The notes under the pieces: model-generated
Databases searched by the model: none
Seen by the model: only the letters and a program-made list of their open reading frames with translations
What the model was told of the DNA's origin: nothing
Source: Zeugodacus cucurbitae
Taxonomy: Eukaryota > Arthropoda > Insecta > Diptera > Tephritidae
Assembly (NCBI RefSeq): GCF_028554725.1
Contig: NC_071668.1
Span: 24,406,501 to 24,470,500 of the forward strand
DNA: 64,000 nt
Direction: 5' to 3'
Position numbers and translations under genes: made by a program
In this document: piece after piece, positions 11,360 to 22,708 of the stretch
Layout of the letters: the number at the start of each line of letters is the position of its first letter
Numbering within the stretch: position 1 is the first letter of the stretch

Positions 11360-11805
11360 CCGCCGTTAATGACACTATAAGGTTACCAGTTTACGGCAGT
11401 GTCTTTCAAGCAGATGTGTCATTAAGCTGTCACTTTCATAGCGGGGAGCATTCACTCTGATATCAGAGCGGCAGAGCTGGCCTCTAACAGAACGCTCAAG
11501 ACTAGTTAAGGAATGTTTAACTTAAATTACAGAGCCAATGAGGGCATACCTAGTCCAATCCCATCAGTTTGGGAACGAGCTACTGCTCTACTGTCCTCTT
11601 GTGTACTACCAGCATGTGTTCTGTGGATCTCACAAGAGTTCCTCAGGCTGTAATTAAAAACTAATACAAATTGATATTAACTGCTTCGAAAAATCCTTAG
11701 TGGATTCTAAGCGCTTGGTGAACCCGACATCACAAATCAATTTTAACAGTCAAAGTTGAATCTCCTGTGGCCAGCATTGAGGTCTAACCTAACCAAATGA
11801 ATAAA
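11360..11805 (+). pseudogene. Degraded 3' part of an LOA-like non-LTR element
   Basis: At about 11380-11415 the sequence reads RLPVYGSVFQA, matching the RLPDHCSVFQAE segment of the LOA-like RNase H at about 20480. The end of the block (ATTGAGGTCTAACCTAACC) has the CTAACC-type tail seen at the 3' end of the intact LOA copy. Between these points the frame is lost. Tentative. Confidence 0.4.
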
Positions 11806-11999
11806 TTTCGATCCAAAATAAATATATTGGCGAACAATAGCCAATATTGCCACAATCTCGTCTTAGATTTGGTTTACATACATCTTTGAATGCAATTGTT
11901 ACCAATGCAGCGTCTATAGGCTGGTTTCGCGTTCACAATTAATGCTAAAAAATCAGAGCTATTTTTATTCGGAGAAGAGTAGGAGAACCTTTAATATAA

Positions 12000-13230
12000 A
12001 CAAGTAAGGAAGGGCTAAGTTCGGGTGTAACCGAACATTTTATACTCTCGCAATTTATTTATTTAACTTTATTTATACTATATAATACACAATTTGACCC
12101 ACATATTCGTCATATATATTGTATAAAGTCCATTGAAAGTTGGAAACCATAATATTAGGTTAGAAGCACCGAGGTCCTCGTGTTCGATATATGGGGCCTT
12201 AAAAACCTATGGTGCGGTTTCGGCGATTTTTAGAATGGGGCTGCCACACTATTAACATAGTATTTGTGCAAAGTTCTGCACCCATATCTTCACTAGTGCT
12301 TACTTTATATATTGTAATGTAAACGAATCAGATCGTCTTCAAAGTTCTGGTATATAAGAAGTAGGCGTGGTTGTGAAGCGATTTGGCCTATTTTCACAAC
12401 ATATCATTGAGATGTAAGGAAACTATTACAAACCAAGTTTCATTGAAACCTGTCGAGTAGTTCCTGAGATATGGTTTTTGACCCATAAGTGGGCGACGCC
12501 ACACCTATTTTCCATTTTGTAAAAAAATCTGAGTGCAGCTTTCATCTGCCATTTCTTATGTGAAATTTAGTGTTTCTGACGTTTTTCGCTAGTGAGTTAA
12601 CCCACTTTTTGTAATTTTCAACCTAACTTTTGTATGGGAGGTGGGCGTGGTTATTATCCGATTTCTTTCATTTTTGGAATGTATTAGGAAGTGGCTAAAA
12701 AAAACGACTGCAGAAAGTTTGGTTTATATAGCTCTATTGGTTTGCGAGATATGTACAAAAAACTTAGTAGGGGGCGGGGCCACGCCCTCTTCCCCAAAAA
12801 AATTACATCCAAATATGCCCCTTCATAGTGTGATCCTTCATACCAAATTTTATTTCCATAGCTTTATTTATGGCTTAGTTATGGCACTTTATGTGTTTTC
12901 GGTTTTAGCCATTTTGTGGGCGTGGCAGTGGTCCGATTTTGCTCATTTTCGAAAGCAACCTTCCTATGGTGCCAAGAAATAAGTGTGCCAAGTTTCATCA
13001 AGATATCTTAATTTTTACTCAAGTTACAGCTTGCACAGACGGACGGACGGACGGACGGACGGACGGACGGACAGACAGACATTCGGATTTGAACTCCACT
13101 CTTCACCCTGGTCACTTTGGTATATATAACCCTATATCTAACTCGTTTAGTTTTGGGTGTTACAAACAACCGTTATGTGAACAAAACTATAATACTCTCT
13201 TTAGCAACATTTGTTGCGAGAGTATAAAAA
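12000..13230 (-). mobile_element. mini-me/DINE-type repeat, full length, reverse orientation
   Basis: A near-complete mirror of the 2751-3964 copy. It runs from ACAAGTAAGGAAGGGCTAAG to the TTGTTGCGAGAGTATA end. It contains the GGAC tetranucleotide run, the core and all GTGGGCGTGG boxes. Similarity to the 2751 copy is visibly very high along the whole length, so one of the two is probably young. Confidence 0.85.
13039..13072. repeat. (GGAC)n tetranucleotide tract within mini-me
   Basis: About eight GGAC units next to ACAGACAGAC. This is the GTCY-type proto-microsatellite built into mini-me elements, here expanded relative to the other copies in the window. Confidence 0.95.
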
Positions 13231-13712
13231 ATGTATATGTACATATGTCCACTGATGAGTACTTAGCGAAAAATATTCGATTATTCTTCAACAAGATCTT
13301 GTTTAACTTGACCTAGCCGATGCTCCAGATTTTTAACTCTTCTGAAAAGTATGTTTTGTGGAATTTCGAAGAGTAGACTACCATCGTGGCTTATTGAAAG
13401 GAGTGTCATAATTAATGGAATATCCCGTTTCTCTGTCAAATAGGAGTGGGTTTTATGTGTTTCTTGTCGTATCGGTCAATAAGACAGTTTTTATATTCGC
13501 TGGGTTCGTCGGGTAAAATTCACTGTTTTGACTGTCTCTTGGTTTCGGGTAGGAGGTTTAGTGGTAGAGTAGTGTTAAACACTGCTGTGAAGTGGACCTA
13601 GTTTGAGCTTGTTACTTACTTATGGTCAATGCGATCTTATGACAGGTAGTTTTTTTCAATAGCCTATTTTTGACAGATCACGCGTGAGTCGTTTGTTTCG
13701 TATTGTTTCATC

Positions 13713-14130
13713 ATGGATAGACTTATGCCTGAACAACGTTTACAAATTGTTCAACTTTATTACGAAAATTCACGTTCTCTAAAGAATGTATTCCGCGCTC
13801 TCCGATCAACTTATGGTCAACATAATCGGTCTACTGACCGTACTATTCGCAACATCATTATCCATCTTAAGACGTTTGGGACGAAGAACAACTTGAAGAG
13901 ATTAAAGAGATGTCATTTGGTCCAGAAAATACAACGGTTTGGTGTGGTTTGTGGGACGGTGGAATCATCCGGCGACCGTTATCGCGCCTGGCTATTTGAT
14001 GCCTGAAATTGCAGCTCGTGTTTCAACAAGGCGTCACTTCCATACATCGCATCAATCAATAGATTTATTGAAAGATCATTTACAGAGAGAGGCCACAATA
14101 AATGCCAAAGAATGTTCTTTCCAATGATAA
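13713..14130 (+). pseudogene. Internally deleted Tc1/mariner-superfamily (IS630-like) transposon
   Basis: The frame from the ATG at 13713 starts MDRLMPEQRLQIVQLYYENS and continues VFRALRSTYGQHNRS, the N-terminal helix-turn-helix of an insect DDE transposase family. After about 50 codons it jumps, with a frame change, to WDEEQLEEIKEMSFGPENT and TTVWCGLWDGGII. That segment lies between the catalytic aspartates in full-length relatives. The linker and first catalytic Asp are therefore deleted, and the downstream DDE part is also missing. Terminal repeats were not resolved. The 57466-57955 relic preserves the same WCGLW region. Confidence 0.75.
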
Positions 14131-15190
14131 TAAACATTCCCCATTAAGCAATGATACAAAGCTAAGGTAAATATTGATAAAATAATTGCAAAATGTTTGC
14201 CTTTATATAAACAGTTAGACTGATGAAAACTGAACTTATAAACACAAGTATAAATGATAATATTCTAAATCTAGCCTTCAGCAGCTTTAAATCTAAAATT
14301 TACTACTTCAATCGAACACTTCTTCCACACAATAATAAATATACGAGTACATGGAAGTCGATTAATTAAACCACTTCTGGCATCTGTGCGCGCAAATATT
14401 TATGGATATTTAGTTGGCGTGAGCCCGCAATTTTTTGTCATACGCTAGTCGTGGTGTGCTGCTTTAGTGGTCAATGATGGGTGTAAATCTAGTGTACGTT
14501 GCAGCCGCTTAACCGCCAATTCGAGCGTGTGAAACGTTAGACATCGAGATTTGTTTGCAACAACAACGCTACACCTCCCGGACTGCCGCCGCTCAAAAGT
14601 CTCTATGACCTTTCAGCTGTTGTTATTGCTATAATGTTCATGTTGCACTGTTTGCCGATTGTGGCAATAGCGCTTGTTGCTCTTGTTCGTCCAAGTATAA
14701 TCACCACAGCCGTCTAATTGCACAAACGCTAAACAAGTTGCTAATTTTGCGACGCCTGCCCGGGTGGTAAGTGAGGCGTGTCGGCTTGGCCTGGTACATC
14801 GATCGTGCGCCAATAAACAGTTCAGTCACGTAAAGTCAATTCATGAGTTCTTTCTGCACGGCTGCGGCGTTTTAAAACACTCAGCGCACACTTTGGTAAA
14901 GTTGGCTTTCGATTGGGGGCAAAGCGCAAGTAATTCGGTGTGCGGACGAACCGACACTTTGCGGTGATTAAGGTTGAGAAAATTAAAAGTTGTTGATTTT
15001 GCATTTGATGGGTGAATTGATTTGTTTCGCAAATGGTGTGAAGTGATGCGTTTAGTGAATGGGGACTTTTCGCATCGTTTTCAATTGATTTAGGAGACAG
15101 ATTTTACGTTAAGCACATGCCTTTTCATTCATTTCAAGTGTGTTCATTGTTTACCTAAAATTTATCCATTTTCTAAATCAATACATTCAT
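14131..15190. other. Non-coding stretch, moderately GC-rich core
   Basis: No gene is supported. 14380-15060 is visibly richer in GC and CG dinucleotides than its surroundings. It contains a TCAGTC initiator-like word at 14822, so it could be a promoter or 5' untranslated exon, but no adjoining coding exon is seen. Confidence 0.4.
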
Positions 15191-15295
15191 TATACTCTCG
15201 CAACCAAAGTTGCTAAGAGAGTATTATAGTTTTGTTCACATAACGATTGTTTGTAAATCATAAAACTAAACGAGTTAGATATAGGGTTATATATA
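15191..15295 (+). mobile_element. mini-me element D, left part (split by insertions)
   Basis: TATACTCTCGCAACCAAAGT through ATAGGGTTATATATA. The element continues at 16137 after a nested reverse mini-me, and at 22709 after the LOA-like retrotransposon. Confidence 0.85.
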
Positions 15296-16136
15296 ACAAC
15301 TAAGGAAAGGCTAAGTTCGTGTGCAACCGAACATTTTATACTCTCGCAATTTATTTAGAGATTTACCCATATTTTCGGTGAAAAATTACCTTTAGGCACT
15401 GAGTTCTTCATGTTTGATATCAGGGGCCTTGAAAAGTCATGATTCGATTTTGACAATTTTTTCAGCTCACATACAGCATTTTTGTAAAGTTTTATTTCGC
15501 TATCCTTATCGGTTCCTTATGTATACAGTTAGTGAGTTAACGCACTTTTAGTCATTTTCAACCTAACCTTTGTATGGGAGGTGGGCGTGGTTATTATCCG
15601 ATTTCTTTCATTTTTGCACTGTATAAGGAAATGGCTAAAAGAAACGACTGCAGAAAGTTTGGTTTATATAGCTTTATTGGTTTGCAAGATATATACAAAA
15701 AAGTTATTTGGGGGCAGGGTCACGCCCACTTTTCCAAAAAAATGCATTCAAATGTGCCCCTCCCTAATGTGATCCTATGTTCCATATTTTATTTTCATAA
15801 CTTTATTTACGGCTTAGTTATATCTCTATATGTGTTTTTGGTTATCGCCATTTTGTGGGCGTGCCAGGGGTCGGATTCCACCCATCTTCGAACTTAACCT
15901 TCTTATGGTGCCAAGGAACCTGTGTTTCAAGTTTCATTAAGATATCTAAATTTTTACTCAAGCTACAGCTTGCACGGACGGACAGACAGACATCCGGATT
16001 TGAACTTTACTCGTCACCCTGATCACTTTGGTATATATAACCCTATATCGAACTCGTTTAGTTGTAGGACTTACAAACAACCGTTATGTGGACAAAACTA
16101 TAATACTCTCTTAGCAACTTTTGTCGCGAGAGTATA
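15296..16136 (-). mobile_element. mini-me element E nested in element D
   Basis: Starts with ACAACTAAGGAAAGGCTAAG and ends CGCGAGAGTATA; shorter than the full-length copies because of internal deletions. It lies in the TA-rich block of element D in opposite orientation. Confidence 0.85.
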
Positions 16137-16247
16137 AAAATGATCAGGGTGAAGAGTGGAGTTCAAATCCGGATGTCTGTCTGGCCGTCCGTCTGTCCGT
16201 GCAACGGATAACTTGAGTAAAAATTGAGATATCTTAATGAAACTTGA
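16137..16247 (+). mobile_element. mini-me element D, middle part
   Basis: Resumes with AATGATCAGGGTGAAGAGTG, passes the GTCC run and ends in the 13-bp TAATGAAACTTGA word (16235-16247). That word is repeated at 22709-22721 on the other side of the LOA-like insertion. Confidence 0.85.
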
Positions 16248-16648
16248 GGTCGGCAAAAATCCCCCGCTGAATCCTCCGCGAGGGTACCGCCTGGTAATAG
16301 TTACCACAGTGTCGCAACTGTGGAGGGAACTGTCCGGTAACGGTCTGTCCCCACCACAGTCGCGAGGTATCTAGCTAAGGTGCGACTCCGTTGTTGAGTG
16401 TTTGTTGCTCTTCAATAGCACAGCATTCGGTGACGCAGTCGTATCATAGTAGGGGGTACAACAAAGTGCTGGATCAAGGTGTCATGCGACCCGTGCCGAG
16501 GATCAACCTGGCTGGGGGCCCATTAATATCCCAGTCTCGAACGGAGCTTACGGATACCTGGCGCCCTCCGTAATAAGATAGCCTTGCTTGCGTATCGGGA
16601 GCTATGCGCAAGTGAGCATTTATTCCCCTACACTCGTGGGTCCAAAAT

Positions 16649-17850
16649 ATGAACACATCAATTAACAAAAATGGAAAATCAGGGGAGTCCGGTCCTCGCT
16701 TAATAAAGAGGGAAGGAGCGGATTGTTCCGAGAGAAGAGCAGCGTTTGCAACGAGCTCTAAGACAGTCAGCACGAAGGCAGTGGCTATGCCTCGTCTGAA
16801 TGTTAAGGCTGGCACCAGTACTGGAACTACAGTTAAGCCAGGTTCCAGCAAGGCAACAACAACCGCGGCACCCGGAGCCAAGCCTACCAACCAGAGGCAG
16901 AAGGCAAAGGGAGAAGCCAAAAGTTTAGTTGCTGGTGCAGTGCCGAAAGAATGGCCTACCCTCAAGGTGGAAGAATCATCGAAGGCGAAGTATGCAGAGA
17001 GGAAACGCGCTGCATACATTCTAAGAAGAGCTCACCTGCATCCACCAACCAAGGAGGAGCTCACTAAGGGGCTCGAAGAAACCATAGAGTGTGCAAAAGC
17101 GGTTCTTCCCAATTTTAGCATAGAACCGCCAGCAGGAGCAACAAAAAGACAGAGGTCAGCTGAAGAGGCTAAGACGTCGGCTAAACGACCGAAAATAAAG
17201 GAGACGCCTAATAAATCGTTTGCGGATGTGGCCCGGAACCGCATGAGGGAGATCCCGAAGACAGAATTCCCGGAACCCAATGGATATGGGTGCAAGCTGC
17301 GCTGGCTAACGTGGCCCTGGAAGTGCTACTAAGCAATCCAGGTCCACCGCCGTCATGCACAGATGCCGGTTGGTACCAGGGCCAAAATAAAATAGTAGCA
17401 TGTGACGACGAACGATCGGTCCAGCTCTATAAAGCCGCCTTAGCGAAAGTGGGAGAGGTATATCCTGGGGCCAAACTAATAGCGGTAGACAGGAAAGATA
17501 TACCGTCTAGACCAAGGGCACGAGTGTGGATACCGGCTACACCATTTCAGCCGGATCCAATTATGCAGCTGATCAGGGCTTGCAACCCTAACCTACCAAC
17601 GGAGGGTTGGAAGTTCGTTAAGGCATTCGACGAAGCGACAACCGAATCGGGCGTGGAGACCAAAAGGCCCACAATGCAGATTTTGTTGTTGCTAACGAAT
17701 GACGCAATCGAACCGCTGAACAAAAGTGGCGGTGAAATCAATTATGGCTTCACTAAGGTCAAGGTGAAGACATTTAAAGCAGATGCCGGTGCTATCGACC
17801 ATCTTACCTCGGATAAAGAGATGGGTGAAGTGGAGGAAGATCCTATTTAG
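16649..17850 (+). pseudogene. LOA-like ORF1 (Gag-like RNA-binding protein), frameshifted
   Basis: The first frame (16649-17332) begins MNTSINKNGKSGESGPRLIK and is basic and rich in Ala/Thr/Lys, as for disordered N-termini. It then has an AERKRAAYILRRA helix and an NKSFADVAR segment. A frameshift near 17285 moves the reading to a second frame (to 17850) with GWYQGQNKIVACDDE, RVWIPATPFQPDP, LIRACNPNLPTEGWK and NYGFTKVKVKTFKAD. I recognise this C-terminal region from insect LOA-type ORF1 proteins (DUF4780-like, from memory). ORF1 would bind element RNA in a ribonucleoprotein. One lesion only; otherwise long open frames. Confidence 0.75.
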
Positions 17851-17986
17851 TCCTCGAGCGATGTCGATAGCCTCGAACAAGGTGAGTGTTCCTCAGGGTC
17901 TGAACTGGCGGACAGGCTCTCTAAATAATATACCGAGAAAGAGCTTTTAAGCGATTCTCCAGACGATGTAAATGTAACTTTAACTA

Positions 17987-20900
17987 ATGCATCTCTTACA
18001 AATTAATCTTCACCACAGCAAAGTAGCGTCAGTAGCCCTAATTAACCGCATGACAATAGATCAGCCTGACTTTGTCCTCATTCAAGAGCCACGGGTTAAT
18101 GGAGGGCGGATTTGCGGCGCCAAACTATAAAATTTACATGTCACATTGTGAAGGTAAGAACAGGACATGTATATTGGCTAAAACGGATCTTAATGTTTTT
18201 ATATTGTACAAATATAGTGACTTGGACACAACGGCAGTAAGCTGGGAGACGAGCAGAGGTAACTACCGGCTTGTCTCTTGCTACATGCCGTATGGAGCAG
18301 GTACCATCTCTGCTGATAAAAAGACTGGTGCAAGAAAGCGAGGCGTCCAGGAGTGTGTTAATACTTGGATGCGACTCCAATGCACATCACTCACTATGGG
18401 GCAGCTCAGATATCAACACAAGAGGTGAGCTGCTTTTTAGTTATTTGTTAAGCACTAAGCTATTGCTGTGTAATAGAGAAAACACGCCAACTTTTATTAC
18501 CAGAGACCGACAAGAAGTATTAGATATAACACTTGTGTCGGAAGAACTGGTAGACAGAGTAATACGATGGAGGGTTCTAGAAGAACACTCCTTTTCCGAT
18601 CATCGGTATATTGAATGTGTACTGAGTGACAAAGTAGGTCAAGATAATAAATATAGGAACTATAGGAAAACAAACTGGCTAGTGCATATGCAGGAGCTAA
18701 AGAGGTATATCCCTAAATCGTGGAAATCCTTCTGTGAAGAAATCGAGACGACGACAGAAGCGTCTAGGTTAAGAAAAGTAATAGCAAAGGCTACACATAA
18801 CGTTGGGTACCTACAGAAGCCAGATCAGAGCTGGACGAAATCCAGTGAAGAAACCTTAAAATTGCTGATGGATACTCACTTCCCGGGCAGCTCAGAGAGC
18901 TCCACCGCTGAGTATACTCTAGACAGAGTAGTGGACACAGATCCTAATATTGGAGACTTAATATCAATAGACAAAATAAGGTGGGCAATTAACAGCTTCA
19001 AGACTTTTAAATCTCCGGGACCTGGCGGTATATTCCCGGCTCAATTGCAGAAATCGATCAGTTACGTAACGAGCTGGTTAACAAACATTCTCAAAGGAAC
19101 CCTTCGGTTAAATTACATTCCTTCATTGTGGAGAAAAGTGAAGGTAATATACATACCAAAAGCGGGCAAAAGCTCTCACACAAGTCCTAAAGATTTTAGA
19201 CCAATCAGTCTTTCCTCATTTCTACTAAAAACACTGGAAAGATTAATACAAATTAACATAAGAAGTAAGCTAGCTCCGGAAAAGTTAGCAGTTTCACAGC
19301 ACGCGTACTCCAAAGGAAAATCCACGGAAACCGCCTTAAACTCGGTGGTAACAGAGATTGAAAGGGCTCTAGTGGTAAAGGAATACGCTATCATAGCCTT
19401 CTTAGACATAGAAGGCGCGTTAACAACATCCAGCCGAAGGCCATTATCAACGCGCTTAAAGATCTGAACGTCTCGGAATCACTCATGAAACTTATTGAAC
19501 ATATGCTTCTAGGCAGGTTCATAACTTCAACGCTGGGGGTTTCGACGATGTGCAGATCTGTCCAAAGGGGTACACCTTTAGGAGGCGTGCTATCCCCACT
19601 TCTATGGATCCTAACAATGAATAGTATGTTGTTAGATCTAGAGAAAGGGGGAGTACATGTGGTGGCCTACGCTGACGATGAGGCGGTATCAATTAGGGGA
19701 AAATTCCCACATATACTCTCGGACCTTATGCAAACAAGGCTAAATGAGATAAATCGTTGGGCAAAATCATGTGGGTTAAGCCTAAATGCAACGAACACTG
19801 AATTAGTGATGTTTACAAGGAAACACAAGATTCCAGAGTTCACACCACCTTCAATAAACGGCACCTCGCTACCAATAAATGAAAAGACAAGCTACCTGGG
19901 ACTTATTTTATACAGGAAGCTGTTATGGAAACCAAACTTGGAGGCCAGGGTAAAGAAGGCAGCTTTGGCACTATACACTTGCAAAAGAATGGTTGGACCA
20001 AAATGGGGACTAACTCCCCGCGTATCACATTGGCTCTACACAGCTGTAGTTAGACCGATAATGACATATGGGATACTGGTCTGGTGGCCAATAATTGTCA
20101 AGAAGTACGCAGTAAAGCGTATGGTAAGTTTACAAAGAGCTGCATGTATATGTATCAGTGGAGCTCTCAGAACTACGCCGAGCCAGGCATTAGATGCGAT
20201 TCTGTATTTACTGCCTATAGATCTATTTTGCAAACAACAGGCGGCGAAATCGGCACTAAGGCTGAGAGAATCGTCGCTACTGCAAAACTGCAATAGGGGA
20301 CATTCCAGTATACTCGGCAAGTTCCCATTTCTACCGAATAGTACGGACTTTCGAAATCCTATAGAAATGAATCTAAACTCGGACCAACACATATCCTTCC
20401 CTTGATGGTTCAAAACTGGACAAACGAGTAGGAGGCGGGGTATTTTCAGAGAAACTGGATACCAGAATCGCTTTCCGATTACCGGATCACTGCAGTGTTT
20501 TCCAAGCAGAGATCTTTGCAATTAAAGAAAGCCTTCTCGTTTTGTCAAAAAGAGTGCTAACGACTAAGCACATATTTTCGGATAGTCAAGCGGCTTTAAA
20601 ATCACTAAAGTCGCATAGAATATCATCGAAGATAGTGAAAGAGTGTTTGGATTTACTAATAGCAATGACATCATATTTCACGATACACCTGCAATGGGTC
20701 CCGGGACATAGTGACATTCCTGGAAACTGTGTAGCAGATGAATTAGCCAGATTGGGCACAACATTGCAGTTAGATGCTAATAAAGAGGGAATTTATATAC
20801 CTCTGGCAACGTGCAGTTACCTAATAGATAAACATGCTGTTGATATGGCTGAATCACAATGGAAACAATTAAGGACTTGTTCCGTAAGTAAACAATCATG

Positions 20901-21247
20901 GCCTGAATGGAGTAAGAGCCGCACTTGTCGTTTACTGAAATTTAGTAGGAATGACACAAGAACCCTTGTAGGGGTGTTAACGGGATATTGTCTGATTGGT
21001 AGACACGCCAGCAGTTACCTTTTAATGATTACCTTTTAATGATTACTGCAGAAGCTGCCAAGAAGAAGAAGAGGAAGAAACGATTACACACCTTCTATGT
21101 GGATGTAAGGCTCTGTATAGGAAAAGAATTGCGACTATTGGACGCGGTTTTCTCGAGGATGTGGGTGAAGTTGCTCATATCAAATTATGTGAACTTTTTC
21201 ACTTTATTAAGACCACAGGGTGGTTCAAAGATGACCCTAAAGTGTGA
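17987..21247 (+). pseudogene. LOA-like ORF2: endonuclease, reverse transcriptase, RNase H
   Basis: Begins near the ATG at 17987 (LQINLHHSKVA, then LIQEP of the APE-type endonuclease). Endonuclease motifs continue with GCDSNAHHSLWGSS and SDHRYI. Reverse transcriptase: PGPGGIFPAQL, DFRPISLSSFLLKTLERL, FLDIEGA, QRGTPLGGVLSPLLW and the catalytic YADD at about 19670. RNase H: FSDSQAAL and WVPGHSDIPGNCVADELARLG. A C-terminal SCQEEE...HLLCGCKA Cys/His motif survives better in the second copy. The frame is broken near 18100, 18300, 19420, 20405 and at a 14-bp duplication (21016-21043). The enzyme would nick the target and prime cDNA synthesis, but this copy is inactive. Confidence 0.8.
21016..21043. 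repeat. 14-bp tandem duplication in ORF2
   Basis: TACCTTTTAATGAT occurs twice in direct succession. The second LOA 3' segment (22046-22708) lacks it and keeps an open frame there, so this is a copy-specific lesion. Confidence 0.9.
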
Positions 21248-21283
21248 GGGATCTTAGTCCCAGTGGTGTCACAATGGGCCTCC

Positions 21284-21555
21284 CTTATACCTAATTATGG
21301 GTTTTTCAAAAATACAGTGGGCTTTATTCCGCATATATCGGTTAATATGTGAGATATCTTAGCAAAATTAAGTGAGCATATAGTCCTGAATGTTGTATAC
21401 CTTGGTGGTGAAAATTAATGAAATCGGTACAGTAATTACCTCAGCCCTCATATCTATGTATGTATATATGCTGATTTTCGTTATTCTATTAAACTTTATG
21501 CCGAATTTATGAGTACATTTTTGTGTTATCTTAATAAAATTAATCAATAACTTGC
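21284..21555 (+). mobile_element. mini-me fragment inside the LOA composite
   Basis: CTTATACCTAATTATGGGTT, then TTATTCCGCATATATCGG and GTGAGATATCTTAGC match, in reverse complement, the right part of the element at 53040-53215. It replaces the tail of the first LOA copy. Confidence 0.7.
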
Positions 21556-21676
21556 CCTACCTTTCGGAATTGAAGCCATCTCACTGAAGGCTGGTTACAG
21601 GTGGGTGAATTTCCTCTTATGGGGATACTATCAGTTATTCCCTTATGTTAGTGGACAGAGAAATTACCACAGCTAT

Positions 21677-21975
21677 CAACTGACTCGTATATTATTTCGT
21701 TAGTATTACTCTTAAAAGTAATGATACAGATCGTAATGGGGTCTTCGGGTATACAAGGAACAATTAACTCACGTAGGAATTTTAGCATTAATAACTTTCT
21801 TTTATATATTCCGCAAACTAAATTGTTTAGTTTTTTACCTGCTTTGTTGAAGGTCAAATTTATTACGTTGAATATAAATGATTTGGCTATAAAAAAGCAG
21901 GTAGATATATTGCGCAATCCGGTTGATCTTTGTTATCAATTTAAACAAAGGGATTTTCCTAGAATAACAGTTATA
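21677..21975. repeat. Unidentified repeat of about 300 bp, copy 1
   Basis: Nearly identical to 23257-23561, from CAACTGACTCGTATATTATT to TTTCCTAGAATAACAGTTATA. On the minus strand both copies keep an open frame of over 80 codons (INLTFNKAGKKLNNLV; FLRELIVPCIPEDPIT). I do not recognise it. On its right, after about 70 bp of other sequence, lies LOA RNase H sequence (22046). Confidence 0.85.
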
Positions 21976-22045
21976 ATTTTTCCACTGAGTTGCATGAGTA
22001 TAAGTGGGGATTACTTTGCTAGAAATTCTTACGCTACTACCTGCT

Positions 22046-22708
22046 ATAGTGAAAGAGTGTTTGGATTTACTAATAGCAATGACATCATATTTCACGATAC
22101 ACCTGCAATGGGTCCCGGGACATAGTGACATTCCTGGAAACTGTGTAGCAGATGAATTAATAAAGAGGGAATTTATATACCTCTGGCAACGTGCAGTTAC
22201 CTAATAGATAAACATGCTGTTGATATGGCTGAATCACAATGGAAACAATTAACGACTTGTTCCGTAAGTAGACAATCATGGCCTGAATGGAGTAAGAGCC
22301 GCACTTGTCGTTTACTGAAATTTAGTAGGAATGACACAAGAACCCTTCCTTGTACGGGTGTTAACAGGATACTGTCTGATTGGTAGACATACCAGCAGGT
22401 TGGGGTTACTTAGTAACGATTACTGCAGAAGCTGCCAGGAAGAAGAAGAGGAAGAAACGATTACACACCTTCTATGTGGATGTAAGGCTCTGTATAGAAA
22501 AAGAATTGCGACTATTGGACGCGGTTTTCTCGAGGATGTGGGTGAAGTTGCTCATATCAAATTATGTGAACTTTTTCACTTTATTAAGACCACAGGGTGG
22601 TTCAAAGATGACCCTAAAGTGTGAGGGATCTTAGTCCCAGTTGTGTCACAATGGGCCTCCAAAAGGCCTAGGTGCGTCGTTTTGACAACCACATAACCTA
22701 ACCTAACC
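22046..22708 (+). pseudogene. Second LOA-like 3' segment (RNase H and tail)
   Basis: Corresponds to 20632-21283 of the first copy plus the 3' tail. It has a 34-bp deletion just after VADEL and lacks the 14-bp duplication. It encodes IGRHTSRLGLLSNDYCRSCQ, then HLLCGCKALYRKR, the CCHC-like region, and ends WFKDDPKV. The untranslated end finishes in three ACCTA units beside the target duplication. Confidence 0.85.

Larger units (their letters stand above)
16248..22708 (+). mobile_element. LOA-like non-LTR retrotransposon insertion (composite)
   Basis: It is flanked by a perfect 13-bp target duplication (TAATGAAACTTGA, 16235-16247 and 22709-22721). The 5' untranslated leader is GC-rich (16248-16648). 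ORF1 and ORF2 follow, and a tail of AACCTAACCTAACCTA ends the insertion. ORF2 has the order endonuclease, reverse transcriptase, RNase H, CCHC-like motif, which points to the LOA group. The interior is composite. After a first 3' end at 21283 (tail missing) come a mini-me fragment, an unidentified repeat and a second copy of the RNase H/3' part (22046-22708) that carries the real tail. The second copy is almost identical to the first, so the rearrangement is recent. Confidence 0.8.

Noticed and set aside
13025..13080. CRISPR-like regular repetition
   Set aside because: A simple tetranucleotide tract without spacers, in a eukaryotic transposable element.
12939..13316. Frame with TDGRTDGRTD repeat
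   Set aside because: Translation of the GGAC tetranucleotide tract of mini-me.
16474..17019. 181-codon minus-strand frame
   Set aside because: Antisense shadow of LOA-like ORF1 in a GC-rich region.
20036..20521. 161-codon minus-strand frame
   Set aside because: Antisense of the LOA-like ORF2.
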